This document shows, in pieces, positions 32,403 to 40,804 of a DNA stretch of 50,017 nucleotides. Source of the DNA: Atlanticothrix silvestris CENA357 (GTDB taxonomy: Bacteria; Cyanobacteriota; Cyanobacteriia; Cyanobacteriales; Nostocaceae). The stretch covers positions 1 through 50,017 of the forward strand of contig NZ_JAECZB010000028.1 in NCBI RefSeq assembly GCF_016056295.1, in the 5' to 3' direction. Made by a program: the position numbers and the translations under genes. Every line of letters starts with the position of its first letter. Positions within the stretch are counted from its first letter, which is position 1. The notes beneath the pieces were generated by a model that saw only the letters and a program-made list of their open reading frames with translations, had not been told where the DNA came from and ran no database searches.

Positions 32403-32557
32403 ATGGAAACCCTAAAGGATGGTCAACCGCCAAGCCCTGAAGCTTAAGTATCCAAAACACTTTCCGCGCAAGGGGATGGAAACATGATGGCGTGGAAAAA
32501 TGAATCATCCCTCACCCTTTGCTATCCAAAACACTTTCCCCGCAAGGGGATGATCAC
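32403..32557 (+). CRISPR. decayed mini CRISPR array (one partial and two full repeats)
   Basis: Two 35-nt repeats, 32449-32483 and 32523-32557, are 31/35 identical; both begin TATCCAAAACACTTTCC and contain GCAAGGGGATG, and the first ends GGAAAC like many cyanobacterial CRISPR repeats. The spacer between them is 39 nt (32484-32522). The last repeat ends GATCAC, the usual decay of a terminal repeat. Upstream, ATGGAAAC at 32403-32410 is the 3' end of a further repeat, followed by a 38-nt spacer (32411-32448), giving periods of 73 and 74. No cas gene is in the window. Confidence 0.65.
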
Positions 32558-32802
32558 TCATCTAAAAGAAAAGAACCCCGTTTATTCAAAAAATGGAGTT
32601 GGAGAGACGCGATAAATCGCCGTTTCTACAGCAAATCTATTCGTAAATTATTTCTTGATATATTACTAGATCTCAAAACGCCATCAATACTTATGATGAT
32701 GTCGCATTGTTTTGTGAATCTTCTTCCAGCATTATTTTTCAACTCACTAAAGGTAATACTTTCACAAATCAAGCCATTATGAGTTACGCCAAATCCAAAC
32801 CT
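32558..32802. other. AT-rich stretch after the CRISPR remnant
   Basis: No accepted gene. An open plus frame from TTG 32519 runs through the last CRISPR repeat and ends at 32782, and another frame is open from 32659 to 32838 with plausible composition (SQNAINTYDDVALFCESSSS). The two could be a frameshifted relic, but there is no start or ribosome site, and the second overlaps an intact minus-strand gene. Confidence 0.3.
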
Positions 32803-33243
32803 TTAGCTAGCTTGTTGTCGGATATATTGCCCATTTAGTCCTTGCTTAATCCAAATCAAGCATTCGTATTCGGATTTGAATAATTTCGGTGCTGCGATAT
32901 TATTTAAGAATTCCGGAGGGTAATGATCATAAAAGTATTTACCCCTTTCTTGAAAGACAATAATTAAGTTGTGGTGGTAGATATAGCGGGACTTAAAATT
33001 ATCCCCTTGGCTGACAAACTCGGAATTTTTGTCAATATGTTCTTGAGCAATATCAATAATATTACTGATACTACTGCTATAAATACCTGCTGGATTCTCT
33101 GTCTGATGAAGTTTGCTTTTACGCCCAATTTCTGATAAAAGTTTATACGAATAAATTTCGTAACCATCTGCGTTACCAAAAACAAATGGAATGATGAGAT
33201 ATCCTCTATATGAAACTGAGTTTTCATAGAGTAGACGACTCAT
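32803..33243 (-). CDS. hypothetical protein
   Basis: Soluble protein of 146 aa with a very good ribosome site (AAAGGAGGTTAAA directly before the ATG on the minus strand), which supports expression. It is rich in Tyr, Ile, Ser and Asn; sequence such as RGYLIIPFVFGNADGYEIYS and YHHNLIIVFQERGKYFYDH suggests a mixed alpha/beta fold. I recognise no family or motif. The high AT content matches its surroundings. It stands between the CRISPR remnant and the DUF72 gene. Confidence 0.6.
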   Translation of the reverse strand: MSRLLYENSVSYRGYLIIPFVFGNADGYEIYSYKLLSEIGRKSKLHQTENPAGIYSSSISNIIDIAQEHIDKNSEFVSQGDNFKSRYIYHHNLIIVFQERGKYFYDHYPPEFLNNIAAPKLFKSEYECLIWIKQGLNGQYIRQQAS

Positions 33244-33386
33244 TTTAACCTCCTTTACAAAAATTACTTATGGAGAGTATGATCCCTTTTTTTAGAAAAC
33301 GCGAATATATAAAGTTTGATCAAAAAAGTATTGCAATAATTATTATCGCTCTTTTTGAAATCAGTGTTAACTGTTTCCTGCTGTTT

Positions 33387-34247
33387 TTACCACAAACTAA
33401 GCTGATTGGGGGGATAGTCAAGGTTATCCCAAGGTAGAGGTGGGACTGCGAGATTATTCTGTTCTAACAACTGTTGAAAGTAACGCGCTGTGCTAGGCGA
33501 TCGCTCTTCTAAAGGACAATGGACAAAGAAATAAATTTGCGTTTCTGTCTGTAACCACTGTTGAATCTGTGTTACCCACTCTTCCATAAAAGGCTGATTC
33601 ACAGGTAAATCTGGATGAGAAATAAATCGAATTAGGCTAAAAGGTGCTGTGACACTAAATTGCACTGGTAGTTTAGGTTTGCGACGTTCCGATTGTAACT
33701 GTGGGTCATCATCTCCAATGTAGATGGGACGCGAGTCTAATATTACTCGTCCCACACCTAAGTTTTCTAATACTGCTGTTAAATTACTAGTATGAGGTTC
33801 ATTAAACCAATCACGATGCCGAACCTCTAGTGCTAGTGGTGCTTCTGTACGCGGCCAAGCTTCCAAAAAAGCAGTCAAATCTTCCAAGAATACAGGTGCA
33901 TAAGTTGGTGGTAATTGTGCAAATATAGGGCCAAGGCGCTGACTTAACGGGCGCATGACCTCCAAAAACTTTAAAGCATTAGGAATATGGGGTTTTAGTA
34001 AACCTTGATGAGTGATATCCCGTGGCAATTTGAGGCAAAATTTAAATTCTGGTGGTGTTTCAGATGCCCAACGGGTGATAGTTTCTTGGTTGGGTACGGC
34101 GTAAAAAGTGGTATTACCTTCCACTGTAGTGAAGCGACGGCTATAGAGAGAGAGAAATTCGGTAGCACGAGTTCCTTGGGGATAAAGTTCACCTACCCAG
34201 CCTTTATATGCCCAAACTGCACATCCGATAAAAAAGTTCACAAGCAT
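33387..34247 (-). CDS. DUF72 (YecE-like) protein
   Basis: Protein of 286 aa of the DUF72/YecE family, a TIM-barrel-like fold of unknown biochemical role. Hallmarks are FFIGCAVWAYKGWVGELYP near the start, then RRFTTVEGNTTFYAVPN, FKFCLKLPRDITHQ, LGPIFAQLPPTYAP, LALEVRHRDWF and the late QIYFFVHCP with a Pro-rich C-terminus. Length is normal for the family. The start ATG at 34247 is supported because the family opens directly with the G-C/T-x-G/V-W motif. It is monocistronic, convergent with no other gene; function unproven. Confidence 0.85.
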   Translation of the reverse strand: MLVNFFIGCAVWAYKGWVGELYPQGTRATEFLSLYSRRFTTVEGNTTFYAVPNQETITRWASETPPEFKFCLKLPRDITHQGLLKPHIPNALKFLEVMRPLSQRLGPIFAQLPPTYAPVFLEDLTAFLEAWPRTEAPLALEVRHRDWFNEPHTSNLTAVLENLGVGRVILDSRPIYIGDDDPQLQSERRKPKLPVQFSVTAPFSLIRFISHPDLPVNQPFMEEWVTQIQQWLQTETQIYFFVHCPLEERSPSTARYFQQLLEQNNLAVPPLPWDNLDYPPNQLSLW

Positions 34248-34486
34248 CTAGAGAAAAAATTCAGTGAGCAACTCAAAGTGCTGAACAGCTTTGATGTCTC
34301 ATTCTCAATTGTACAGGTCAGTCAGAGGATGGATGAGTAAGTTTGTAGTAGGGACTTTAGTATTTTCCTTATTTTTACTGGATTAAATTTGTCTAGCAAT
34401 ATTTGCAGAAAATCAGTTCCAGTAGTTCTTCTAGGAGTTTAAAGTGTAGATTGGTAACTTACTAAACATACTGAAGGATATTGTAG

Positions 34487-35299
34487 ATGGTTGCCCAAAT
34501 CCAAGAATTAGATGCTGAAAAATGGGTGAAAACTCGTTCTTCCCTTGATCCTACCCAATCCACATTTTTGATCTGGACGGGTAAAATTTACAGCTTTATC
34601 CCAGGTGAGAAAAGACAACTCCTGTTTAGAATGGTGGGATTAAGCGTTAGTAGATGTATTCCGACAGCAGAAGATAGCTGGAATTTCACTTCTAGGGAAC
34701 TGACTTACTACCTTGACCCAGAGACAAATGAGACTGTACGAAAATGGGAAAACCCTTGGACAGGGGAGACAGTACCAGTATTACACGTTGCGAATAATCC
34801 CGTGCAGGGTAAATTTGGGGGTAAATTTCCTGCACAAGTAGAAGGGGATGCTACAACTTTTGTTTTTGATATTTTTCCTACTTACCCTAATCCTTTAGCA
34901 GAAGATCCGAAATTCGCTGCTTACAGTCCATATCCAACTTATCAAGCAGCAGAATTATTTAAACTAACAGTACCAACCGCAGATTTAGATAATATAGAAA
35001 TTCCCTCAGTTTCTCAACTCAGGCTCAGTTGGGATCGAATTGGTCAGTGGCTTCCTTGGATGAAAATGGGCGATCGCCCTGGTAATCTAATCTATAGTGC
35101 CGCTGGTAGTAAAATCAGTGGTTTAACAGAATTACCCCAGTTTCTTCAAGACGAAATTAATCATCGCGTTCCTTTATACAAACAAGCTCCCAAAGCATAC
35201 ACGGAAGGGGAAGATATGACCTCTTGGTTGTACTTCCAAAAACACTTTCAGGCTTACTTAGCTGGGGAAATCTTTCCGCTTCCCGAAGCGGAGGAGTAA
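34487..35299 (+). CDS. DUF1838 family protein
   Basis: Protein of 270 aa that I assign to DUF1838, found in cyanobacteria and some proteobacteria. The family pattern is visible: WVKTRSSLDPTQSTFLIWTG, FIPGEKRQLLFRMVGLSVSR, LTYYLDPETNETVRKWENPW followed by VLHVANNPVQGKF, and a final helical part with TSWLYFQKHFQAYLAGE. No signal peptide or membrane helix. Many Trp and Tyr residues suggest a hydrophobic ligand pocket, but no activity is known to me. Spaced from the neighbours; a heptamer repeat block follows. Confidence 0.8.
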   Translation: MVAQIQELDAEKWVKTRSSLDPTQSTFLIWTGKIYSFIPGEKRQLLFRMVGLSVSRCIPTAEDSWNFTSRELTYYLDPETNETVRKWENPWTGETVPVLHVANNPVQGKFGGKFPAQVEGDATTFVFDIFPTYPNPLAEDPKFAAYSPYPTYQAAELFKLTVPTADLDNIEIPSVSQLRLSWDRIGQWLPWMKMGDRPGNLIYSAAGSKISGLTELPQFLQDEINHRVPLYKQAPKAYTEGEDMTSWLYFQKHFQAYLAGEIFPLPEAEE

Positions 35300-35340
35300 T
35301 ATGGCAGGGGAGCAGGGGAGTAGGGGAGCAACAAGAGAGG

Positions 35341-35393
35341 AAAAGGTTAAAGGGTAAAGGATGAAGAAACAAACCCTTTAACCCTGCCCCTTT
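35341..35393. repeat. dispersed TTTAACC heptamer block, copy C
   Basis: Same orientation and core as copy B at 3429-3491: AAAAGGTTAAAGGGTAAAGG, ATGAAGAAACAAACCC, then CTTTAACCC. It is preceded by tandem GGGGAGCA-type units at 35305-35330. It lies between convergent DUF1838 and aldo/keto reductase genes. Confidence 0.75.
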
Positions 35394-35430
35394 CCCCTTC
35401 TTCCTAACCCCTAGTCCCTAACCCCTTTTC

Positions 35431-36411
35431 TTACTTAGTCTGAAAAATGTTTTGTACCATGACTTTATCTGTACTTGCAGCCGCTTGATCTAACGCTGCA
35501 ATTTCATTAGAGTCTAATTGCCAACCCAAAGCGCCAATATTTTCTTGTGCCTGTTGCACTGATTTAGCTCCAGGTATAGGAATAGTGCCTTTACAAATGC
35601 ACCAATTAAGCGCTACTTGTGACATAGTTTTGTTTCTAGATTCTGCCACCTCTTGCAAACATGCCAAAAGCAATCGCACTCCTGGTAATAACTGCCTAAA
35701 TAACAAACCCCGGATACCCTTGGGAAACGGGCCTTTTTCAGAGTATTTTCCTGTTAATATTCCCAAAGCTAAAGGACTGTAAGCAATTAGTTTAATTCCT
35801 AGCTGATCGCAAACATCTTTTAATCCTAATTGAGTCACAGGATATGTGGACAGTAGGGAGTACTGAACTTGCAAAGTTTTAATCGGTACTCCTCGCGCGG
35901 CAAACTTTTGATGTACACGTTGGAGTTGTTGAGGGCCGTAATTAGACAGCCCCACACCTTTAACTTGCCCTTGCTCATATAAATCTGCTAGACCATCTAA
36001 TAGCCCTACTTCTTGCCAGGGTGCATAATTGGCCGTTGACCAATGCATCTGTACCAAATCTACTTTTCTTCCCAAACGTTTGGCAGAAGCATGGCAAGCT
36101 TTTACCATTGACTGGCGTGTCCATCTCCAAGGGTAAGCAGCAAGTTTAGTGGCAATACAAATATTTTCTTGATTTACACCTTGATATTCTCTAGAAAATC
36201 TTCCTAGAAGTAACTCGCTACGGCCGTTTAATCTCCCAGTTCCGTAAGAATCGCCTGTATCAAATAAAGTGACACCATTACTCACACAAAGATTAAAGAC
36301 AGCTTGCAATTGTTCATCCATGTTTTCTTTATATCCCCAGAGCAGTTGGTTTCCCCATGCCCAAGTCCCGCAACCCATGCTAGGGAAGGATAGTTCCTGG
36401 TTAATATGCAT
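35431..36411 (-). CDS. aldo/keto reductase
   Basis: NADPH-dependent oxidoreductase of 326 aa with the aldo/keto reductase TIM barrel. The catalytic tetrad is present: Asp and Tyr in LFDTGDSYGTGR, Lys in CIATKLAAYPW and His in VDLVQMHWSTA. The cofactor end reads IPIPGAKSVQQAQENIGAL. I start it at the ATG at 36411 (MHINQELSFPSMGCGTWAWG); the open frame continues 30 residues upstream into a poor, repeat-adjacent sequence. Similar proteins are found across cyanobacteria and plant chloroplasts. The natural substrate is unknown. The gene is convergent with DUF1838 and follows the ATP-grasp gene after a repeat. Confidence 0.9.
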   Translation of the reverse strand: MHINQELSFPSMGCGTWAWGNQLLWGYKENMDEQLQAVFNLCVSNGVTLFDTGDSYGTGRLNGRSELLLGRFSREYQGVNQENICIATKLAAYPWRWTRQSMVKACHASAKRLGRKVDLVQMHWSTANYAPWQEVGLLDGLADLYEQGQVKGVGLSNYGPQQLQRVHQKFAARGVPIKTLQVQYSLLSTYPVTQLGLKDVCDQLGIKLIAYSPLALGILTGKYSEKGPFPKGIRGLLFRQLLPGVRLLLACLQEVAESRNKTMSQVALNWCICKGTIPIPGAKSVQQAQENIGALGWQLDSNEIAALDQAAASTDKVMVQNIFQTK

Positions 36412-36516
36412 ATATCTCACTATAAGCTTTCTAAATATCTTATAGCGATTCCTAGTTGAGTCAGGTAGAGACCATTGTAGAAGCAACCGACAAGAATGCA
36501 AGAGAAACTCTTACTC

Positions 36517-36584
36517 TCTGCGACTCTGCGTGTTAGCGTAGCGGGGCGTAGCCCGGCAAATTCATATTCTCACTCAGCAACGCC
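36517..36584 (-). repeat. dispersed repeat (GGCGTTGCTGAGTG ... CGCAGAGTCGCAGA), copy 2
   Basis: Inverse, shorter copy of the element at 32302-32402. On the minus strand it starts GGCGTTGCTGAGTG, continues AATATGAATTTG, and ends CGCAGAGTCGCAGA, with a different middle (GGGCTACGCCCCGCTACGC). It lies between the ATP-grasp ligase and aldo/keto reductase genes. Confidence 0.65.
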
Positions 36585-36590
36585 AATTTT

Positions 36591-37619
36591 TTATTGATCG
36601 CCCAAAGTTTCATTGATACCTATCATTAACAACTCATTTAAAGAAATTCCCGCAGCTTTAGCCATAGAAGAAATCACGCTTTTAGGGGCAAAAGAACAAT
36701 ACAACCCAGCTTCTAAAAACCAAGGTTGTCCTTTTGGGTCTATGCGGAAATCAAATAAACTGTAATGGCGACAGCCTAGAGCCTGATGACACTTCTTGGC
36801 CACTTCCTGAACCTTTTGGGTAATCGGGTCGTTAGGGTCTACAATCCAAGACTTGATATTATCTTTAGCGGCAAAACGCAAGTTGCCATCATCTGTTTGT
36901 TGGAGTTTATCAGCATAATTGCGGATGGGTTTCTCGTGGGGGTCTACCAGATACTCTTCAAGGGGTAAGCCCACTAGCTCCCCGTCTTTGACGATGATGC
37001 CGCATCTAACTTCTCGGCCGAGTTCTATGAATGCTTCTACAACGACCTCCGAATTATATTCAAATGCTTTCTTCAAAGCTGCATCATATTCATTAACATC
37101 TTTAACTAAGACTACCCCTAAAGAGTTATCGGAACTTACGGGTTTAACGATTGCTGGAGGTGGAATTGTGGGCACTTCTCCTGGGCGGAGCAGTTCTCCA
37201 CGGGGCACTTTCACCCCTGCTGCTTCGACAATTGCTTTGGCTCTGGCTTTGTGGGCTGCGATCGCCATAATATCTGGAGTATTGCCGATGTAAGGAATCT
37301 TCAGCAAATCGAATAAAGCGCGGTAATGAGTCATTCCAGGAATACAAAACATTTGTGGTAACACAATGTCAATATTTTGCGCCGTTATAAACTGTATGGC
37401 TTCAAACAAAGGCATTGCTTGGGCGACAGCGATATCTTCTAGACTGAGGGAACTAGGAAATCGCCACTGGCGATCAGGTGTGATGTATGCAATCTGAAAC
37501 TCATAACGCGATCGCTCTGCTGTTGCAGCCAAACAGTCTTGGGCGTAAAGACGTGATAAATTACAGTAAAAATCATCCTGTGCAGAACCAACTAAATGAA
37601 GAATACGAAGTAAAGACAT
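36591..37619 (-). CDS. ATP-grasp ligase, D-alanine-D-alanine ligase-like
   Basis: Protein of 342 aa from the ATG at 37619 (MSLLRILHLVGSAQDDFYCN); the open frame reaches 37937 but those 106 codons have no family features. It shows the DdlA/B-type ATP-grasp core: PYIGNTPDIMAIAAHKARAK, then VPRGELLRPGEVP, AIVKPVSSDNSLGVVLVKD, VVVEAFIELGREVRCGII, CRHYSLFDFRIDPKGQPWF and LEAGLYCSFAPKSVISSMAK. The strongly conserved N-terminal GGxSxEHxVS of true D-Ala-D-Ala ligase is missing. It may join another amino acid (MysD-like ligases have this shape), but no mysABC genes are near. Cytoplasmic. Confidence 0.8.
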   Translation of the reverse strand: MSLLRILHLVGSAQDDFYCNLSRLYAQDCLAATAERSRYEFQIAYITPDRQWRFPSSLSLEDIAVAQAMPLFEAIQFITAQNIDIVLPQMFCIPGMTHYRALFDLLKIPYIGNTPDIMAIAAHKARAKAIVEAAGVKVPRGELLRPGEVPTIPPPAIVKPVSSDNSLGVVLVKDVNEYDAALKKAFEYNSEVVVEAFIELGREVRCGIIVKDGELVGLPLEEYLVDPHEKPIRNYADKLQQTDDGNLRFAAKDNIKSWIVDPNDPITQKVQEVAKKCHQALGCRHYSLFDFRIDPKGQPWFLEAGLYCSFAPKSVISSMAKAAGISLNELLMIGINETLGDQ

Positions 37620-37947
37620 GGATTTAAGTAGAACGGCGTAAATATTTGTAGTTGGGACGAGGCAGGAGGCAGGAGGGAAGAGGGTTTGAGCTTTGTTTAC
37701 CTTTCTTAATATAACCGAATGGTGGGGATAGTGACTGGTTTTGTTGTAGGTGAGTTGAGAATGTCTAGAAGTAGAAGTGTCTGCACTGATAACGCCAAAA
37801 TTGTGCGGGTAATCGATGCAGAAACTGGCGATACTTTTGCTAATAGTATTTACTGTCCCCCAAACAACGAAATAAATTTTATGCAAATACCCCAAACACC
37901 TTAAACTGTGTGAGAAAATTTTGAAGCGATCGCGCACGGATTAACTA
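37620..37947. other. divergent spacer before the GNAT gene
   Basis: A 328-bp gap with GGCAGGAGGCAGGAGGG tandem units near 37665. The plus-strand frame 37719-37904 (61 codons) and the N-terminal extension of the ATP-grasp frame were not accepted as genes. Both promoters should be here. Confidence 0.4.
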
Positions 37948-38415
37948 ATGCAAATTAGACCTGCTACTCTTGATGATGTGTCGCTAATCTTCTCATTCAT
38001 CCAGAAGAAATCAGAATTTGATCGAAATATTGGTGCATTTTCTGGAGTGTTGCGAGTCTCCGAAGACAAAATACGCCAGACACTTTTTAGAACAAATCCT
38101 TTTGCTTACGTTTTATTTGCACAGTTTTTAGAATGTGAGATTGGATTTGCTTTGTATGGATTTAGGTACTCATCATTTGTAGGTCAACCAAGTATCTGGC
38201 TTGATGATCTGTATGTTGATCAAGATGTGAGGAATCAAGGTGCAGGAACAGCATTGATGGCTCGACTCGCTCAAATTGCCAAGGAAAATAACTGTACCCA
38301 TCTTGCTTGGAATGCTGACGCTCGAAATACCCGTGGGCTTAGTTTTTATCATCGCTTAGGTGCAGAAATTACCGAACAGCAAGGTAATCGCTGTTTTTTA
38401 AAATTGGTTAAATGA
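37948..38415 (+). CDS. GNAT family N-acetyltransferase
   Basis: Acetyl-CoA-dependent acetyltransferase of 155 aa. The GNAT fold is clear: N-terminal MQIRPATLDDVSLIFSFIQ, the substrate-facing strand IWLDDLYVDQDVRNQGAGTA and the pyrophosphate loop RNQGAGTALM (motif A, Q/RxxGxG/A), then a final helix with GLSFYHRLGAEI. The substrate, an amine of unknown type, cannot be read from the sequence. Close relatives act on diamines or antibiotics. HIP1 stands just upstream. It is followed by a repetitive palindrome. Confidence 0.88.
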   Translation: MQIRPATLDDVSLIFSFIQKKSEFDRNIGAFSGVLRVSEDKIRQTLFRTNPFAYVLFAQFLECEIGFALYGFRYSSFVGQPSIWLDDLYVDQDVRNQGAGTALMARLAQIAKENNCTHLAWNADARNTRGLSFYHRLGAEITEQQGNRCFLKLVK

Positions 38416-38519
38416 GAAAGTAATTAAGTATTTTGAGAAAGAAATCAGGTATTTTGCTTATTAACGGGGAACAGGGAATAGGGAACAGAGACTGTCTATA
38501 ACGGGAGATTTAAGCTCTC

Positions 38520-38558
38520 GTCTTCTCTGCGAGACGCGCAGCGTCTCGCAGAGAAGAC
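38520..38558. repeat. perfect 18-bp palindrome with 3-nt loop
   Basis: GTCTTCTCTGCGAGACGC (38520-38537), loop GCA, and GCGTCTCGCAGAGAAGAC (38541-38558) pair without mismatch. It belongs to the class of GC-rich mobile palindromes scattered between cyanobacterial genes; it lies between the GNAT and PEP-CTERM genes and may also end the GNAT transcript. Confidence 0.8.
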
Positions 38559-38703
38559 TTACCATCTATAGGTGGGGTATTCCAACCCATTGGTGGGTCT
38601 TGGGAACAAACGGACGAAGTGTTGCCCGTTAAGAGTTCCCTCTCCCGCAGGGATTTGACAATATTCACAACTGAAATATCTGCGATCGCACTAACTGACC
38701 TCC

Positions 38704-39297
38704 ATGAAAAATCTAGCTCTACTATCTACCACAGCCCTCGCCACCATATCTGGATTAATTTTCGGGACAATACAAGCTGCCTCTGCTTTAAGTTGGAACT
38801 GGAATTATTCTGGTACTGGCATAACTGCGAACGGTACTTTCACCACTAATGACACCCCTGACAATTTGGGTTTTTATCAGATTTTGGGAATTACTGGTAC
38901 ACGAAATGGTGAAACAATTACTAGTCTGCAAGCTGCTGGGACTCCAATACCGGGAAACGAACCTTTTGATGTTGACAATTTAATTAGTCTGAATACCCAG
39001 CAGTTAACAGGTGACGGTTTTGGGTATTTCACTTCAGGAGGAAACTATTCTAGTCCATTTTTTGCTAGTTTTTTGCCGACACCGGGTTATTTAGAAGTTT
39101 TTTCTGCGCCACCATTTATACCAGGTTTTGAAAATTTTGGTTCGGAAGATAGCGAGTTACCCATTAGTTTTTCTGCAACCATAATCACCGTCCCAGAACC
39201 TACCTCTATCTTTGGCTTAATTGCCCTCGGTGCTATCAGCATACCTTCAGCACTCAAACGTCATCAGCGAACCAAATTCACTCATAAGAAACTATAA
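38704..39297 (+). CDS. PEP-CTERM sorting domain protein
   Basis: Exported protein of 197 aa. The signal peptide is MKNLALLSTTALATISGLIF... ending near AASA. The mature part is a Ser/Thr/Gly-rich beta domain (WNWNYSGTGITANGTFTTND, then WFGY-like FGYFTSGGNYS). The C-terminus has the exosortase signal: VPEPTSIFGLIALGAISIPS followed by a basic ALKRHQRTK. Such proteins are cleaved by an exosortase and attached to or secreted into the envelope matrix. No exosortase gene is in the window. A terminator follows. Confidence 0.9.
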   Translation: MKNLALLSTTALATISGLIFGTIQAASALSWNWNYSGTGITANGTFTTNDTPDNLGFYQILGITGTRNGETITSLQAAGTPIPGNEPFDVDNLISLNTQQLTGDGFGYFTSGGNYSSPFFASFLPTPGYLEVFSAPPFIPGFENFGSEDSELPISFSATIITVPEPTSIFGLIALGAISIPSALKRHQRTKFTHKKL

Positions 39298-39347
39298 AAA
39301 GTGTCTTAAAACCATCAATAAAAACTCACAATCACTCTTTCATCTAC

Positions 39348-39367
39348 TCTCTTGAAGGAGTTTTTTT
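39348..39367 (+). terminator. weak terminator after the PEP-CTERM gene
   Basis: Short stem ACTC/GAGT around TCTTGAAG followed by a run of T (GGAGTTTTTTTG). It lies about 50 bp after the PEP-CTERM stop codon. Confidence 0.5.
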
Positions 39368-39555
39368 GTAACCTAATCCAGTTAGGCACATCAATTATCT
39401 GGTTTTTCGCGTCGGTTTTACCCCACTCTAACCCTCTTTCAAGGGTAGGGGTTTAAGAAAGGGGCAGTTTAGGCAGTAAAATAGACTACTGTTGTCAGCC
39501 CGCAAAAAGAAGCAAGGCAGATGCGGCGAAGAACTCAAAGGGTGTGGGAAGCAAA

Positions 39556-39734
39556 ATGCCAAGAGTAAAGAGTGAAGAATTAAGACAATGGACGAGAATA
39601 GTAATAGAAAAGATGCCGTAGCAATGTGGAGTTTTGGAATAGTGATGACCCAATCAAGTGGGCTGACAACAGTTTCAGCATTTTTAGCCGAACTATTGGG
39701 GAAAAAGGAAAATACAGTACGTCAACAACTTTTT
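39556..39734 (+). pseudogene. transposase N-terminal fragment, frameshifted
   Basis: The plus strand reads MPRVKSEELRQWTRIVIEKM and a stop, then, after a frame change, WSFGIVMTQSSGLTTVSAFL and AELLGKKENTVRQQLF. This matches the N-terminal region of an IS4/ISNCY-like cyanobacterial transposase (helix ending in TVRQxL). The rest is absent: a GC-rich repeat block starts immediately after. No function is left. Confidence 0.65.
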
Positions 39735-40804
39735 AATTCCCTACCCTTGAAAGGGGGTTAGGGGCAGGGCTGTTTCATTCCCTAAAAGGCGCTGATTTAC
39801 AAGCGTTTCAAGCAAAAAAAACAGGTGACTAAAAAATCTGATTGGGCAAGAAAATGGTGAACGCACTTAAATTTGCTGGTTGAGGTGGTAGTTTTTCTTT
39901 TTCCCACTCAAGCAAATTTCTGATTCATACTCTTGACAAAATCTCTAAGAGATCGAATGAATCAGCCCTGGGGGGTTAGGGGGGATCAAACATTGTGGAG
40001 CTAGGTTATCAGACTTGTGTGTATACCATAGCAAGGCATTGGGGAGCCACTGCGATCAACGAAGAGAAGTGCGGTTTTTCTTTTCTTCTGTTCCCTTTCC
40101 TACGCCAGTTCTCGCCCCGAAGGAGCTTCGTAAATTGTATTTCTAAAAAAGTATTAATCTCTCAACAATTAATATTAAAAATTAAAACCAGTGTTTTTAC
40201 TGAAAACATTTGGACTTAGTTATGATTAACATGCGTAAGCCTGTTTCTATAACTTTGAAAAAAAATTATTTATTTGTACACGAAATTTAGTTGGGACTGT
40301 TTCGCAGTATTTATAAAGTGTTTTACTCAGAATGATTGCTGCTAGCTTCTTTACAAGCAAGCTTGCGATCGCGGCTAAGATATATCAACTCACAGCATCT
40401 TAAGCTTTGCGGTAATTATCCTGTTATTAAGCAAATGTAAAAAAATTACATTATTTAATCGACGATATTAAGTATATTATCTTAAGTGTTTATCTTCAAG
40501 AAAAGTTGTGATACCTTGGTTGTCAGTATTACTTAATCATAAATTTAACAAGTTTTGGCACGAAATGAGCCTCTATCAGCTAATTTTCAACATATAAAAA
40601 AAACAAATCAGTGTACAAAATCCCTAAAATTATGACAACTTAACCCAGTGATAAACTATCGTCAATCTTTTTACAGTATTGTCACTTTGATTTAAGACAG
40701 TCCATAAAAGTGTCAAATCTAATTAAAAGTAATATGATGCCAGATCTGATACCAAGCATCAACGATTACGAAACACGTAGATAAACTGATTGACTAAACT
40801 AAGA

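Larger units (their letters stand above)
39298..40804. other. gene-poor region before the ABC exporter, with transposase relic
   Basis: About 1.5 kb with no intact gene. It holds the PEP-CTERM terminator (39348-39367), GC-rich dispersed blocks near 39415-39460 and 39735-39775, a broken transposase (39556-39734), and from about 40220 a very AT-rich segment that should carry the exporter promoter. A 74-codon plus frame (39995-40219) is judged spurious. Confidence 0.5.

Noticed and set aside
32519-32782. 87-codon plus-strand frame starting at TTG
   Set aside because: Begins inside the spacer and last repeat of the CRISPR remnant without ribosome site; kept only as a weak finding about a possible relic.
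37719-37904. 61-codon plus-strand frame upstream of GNAT
   Set aside because: No ribosome site or family pattern; lies in the divergent promoter region of the ATP-grasp and GNAT genes.
39995-40219. 74-codon plus-strand frame
   Set aside because: Sits in repeat-rich DNA after the transposase relic; composition not protein-like.
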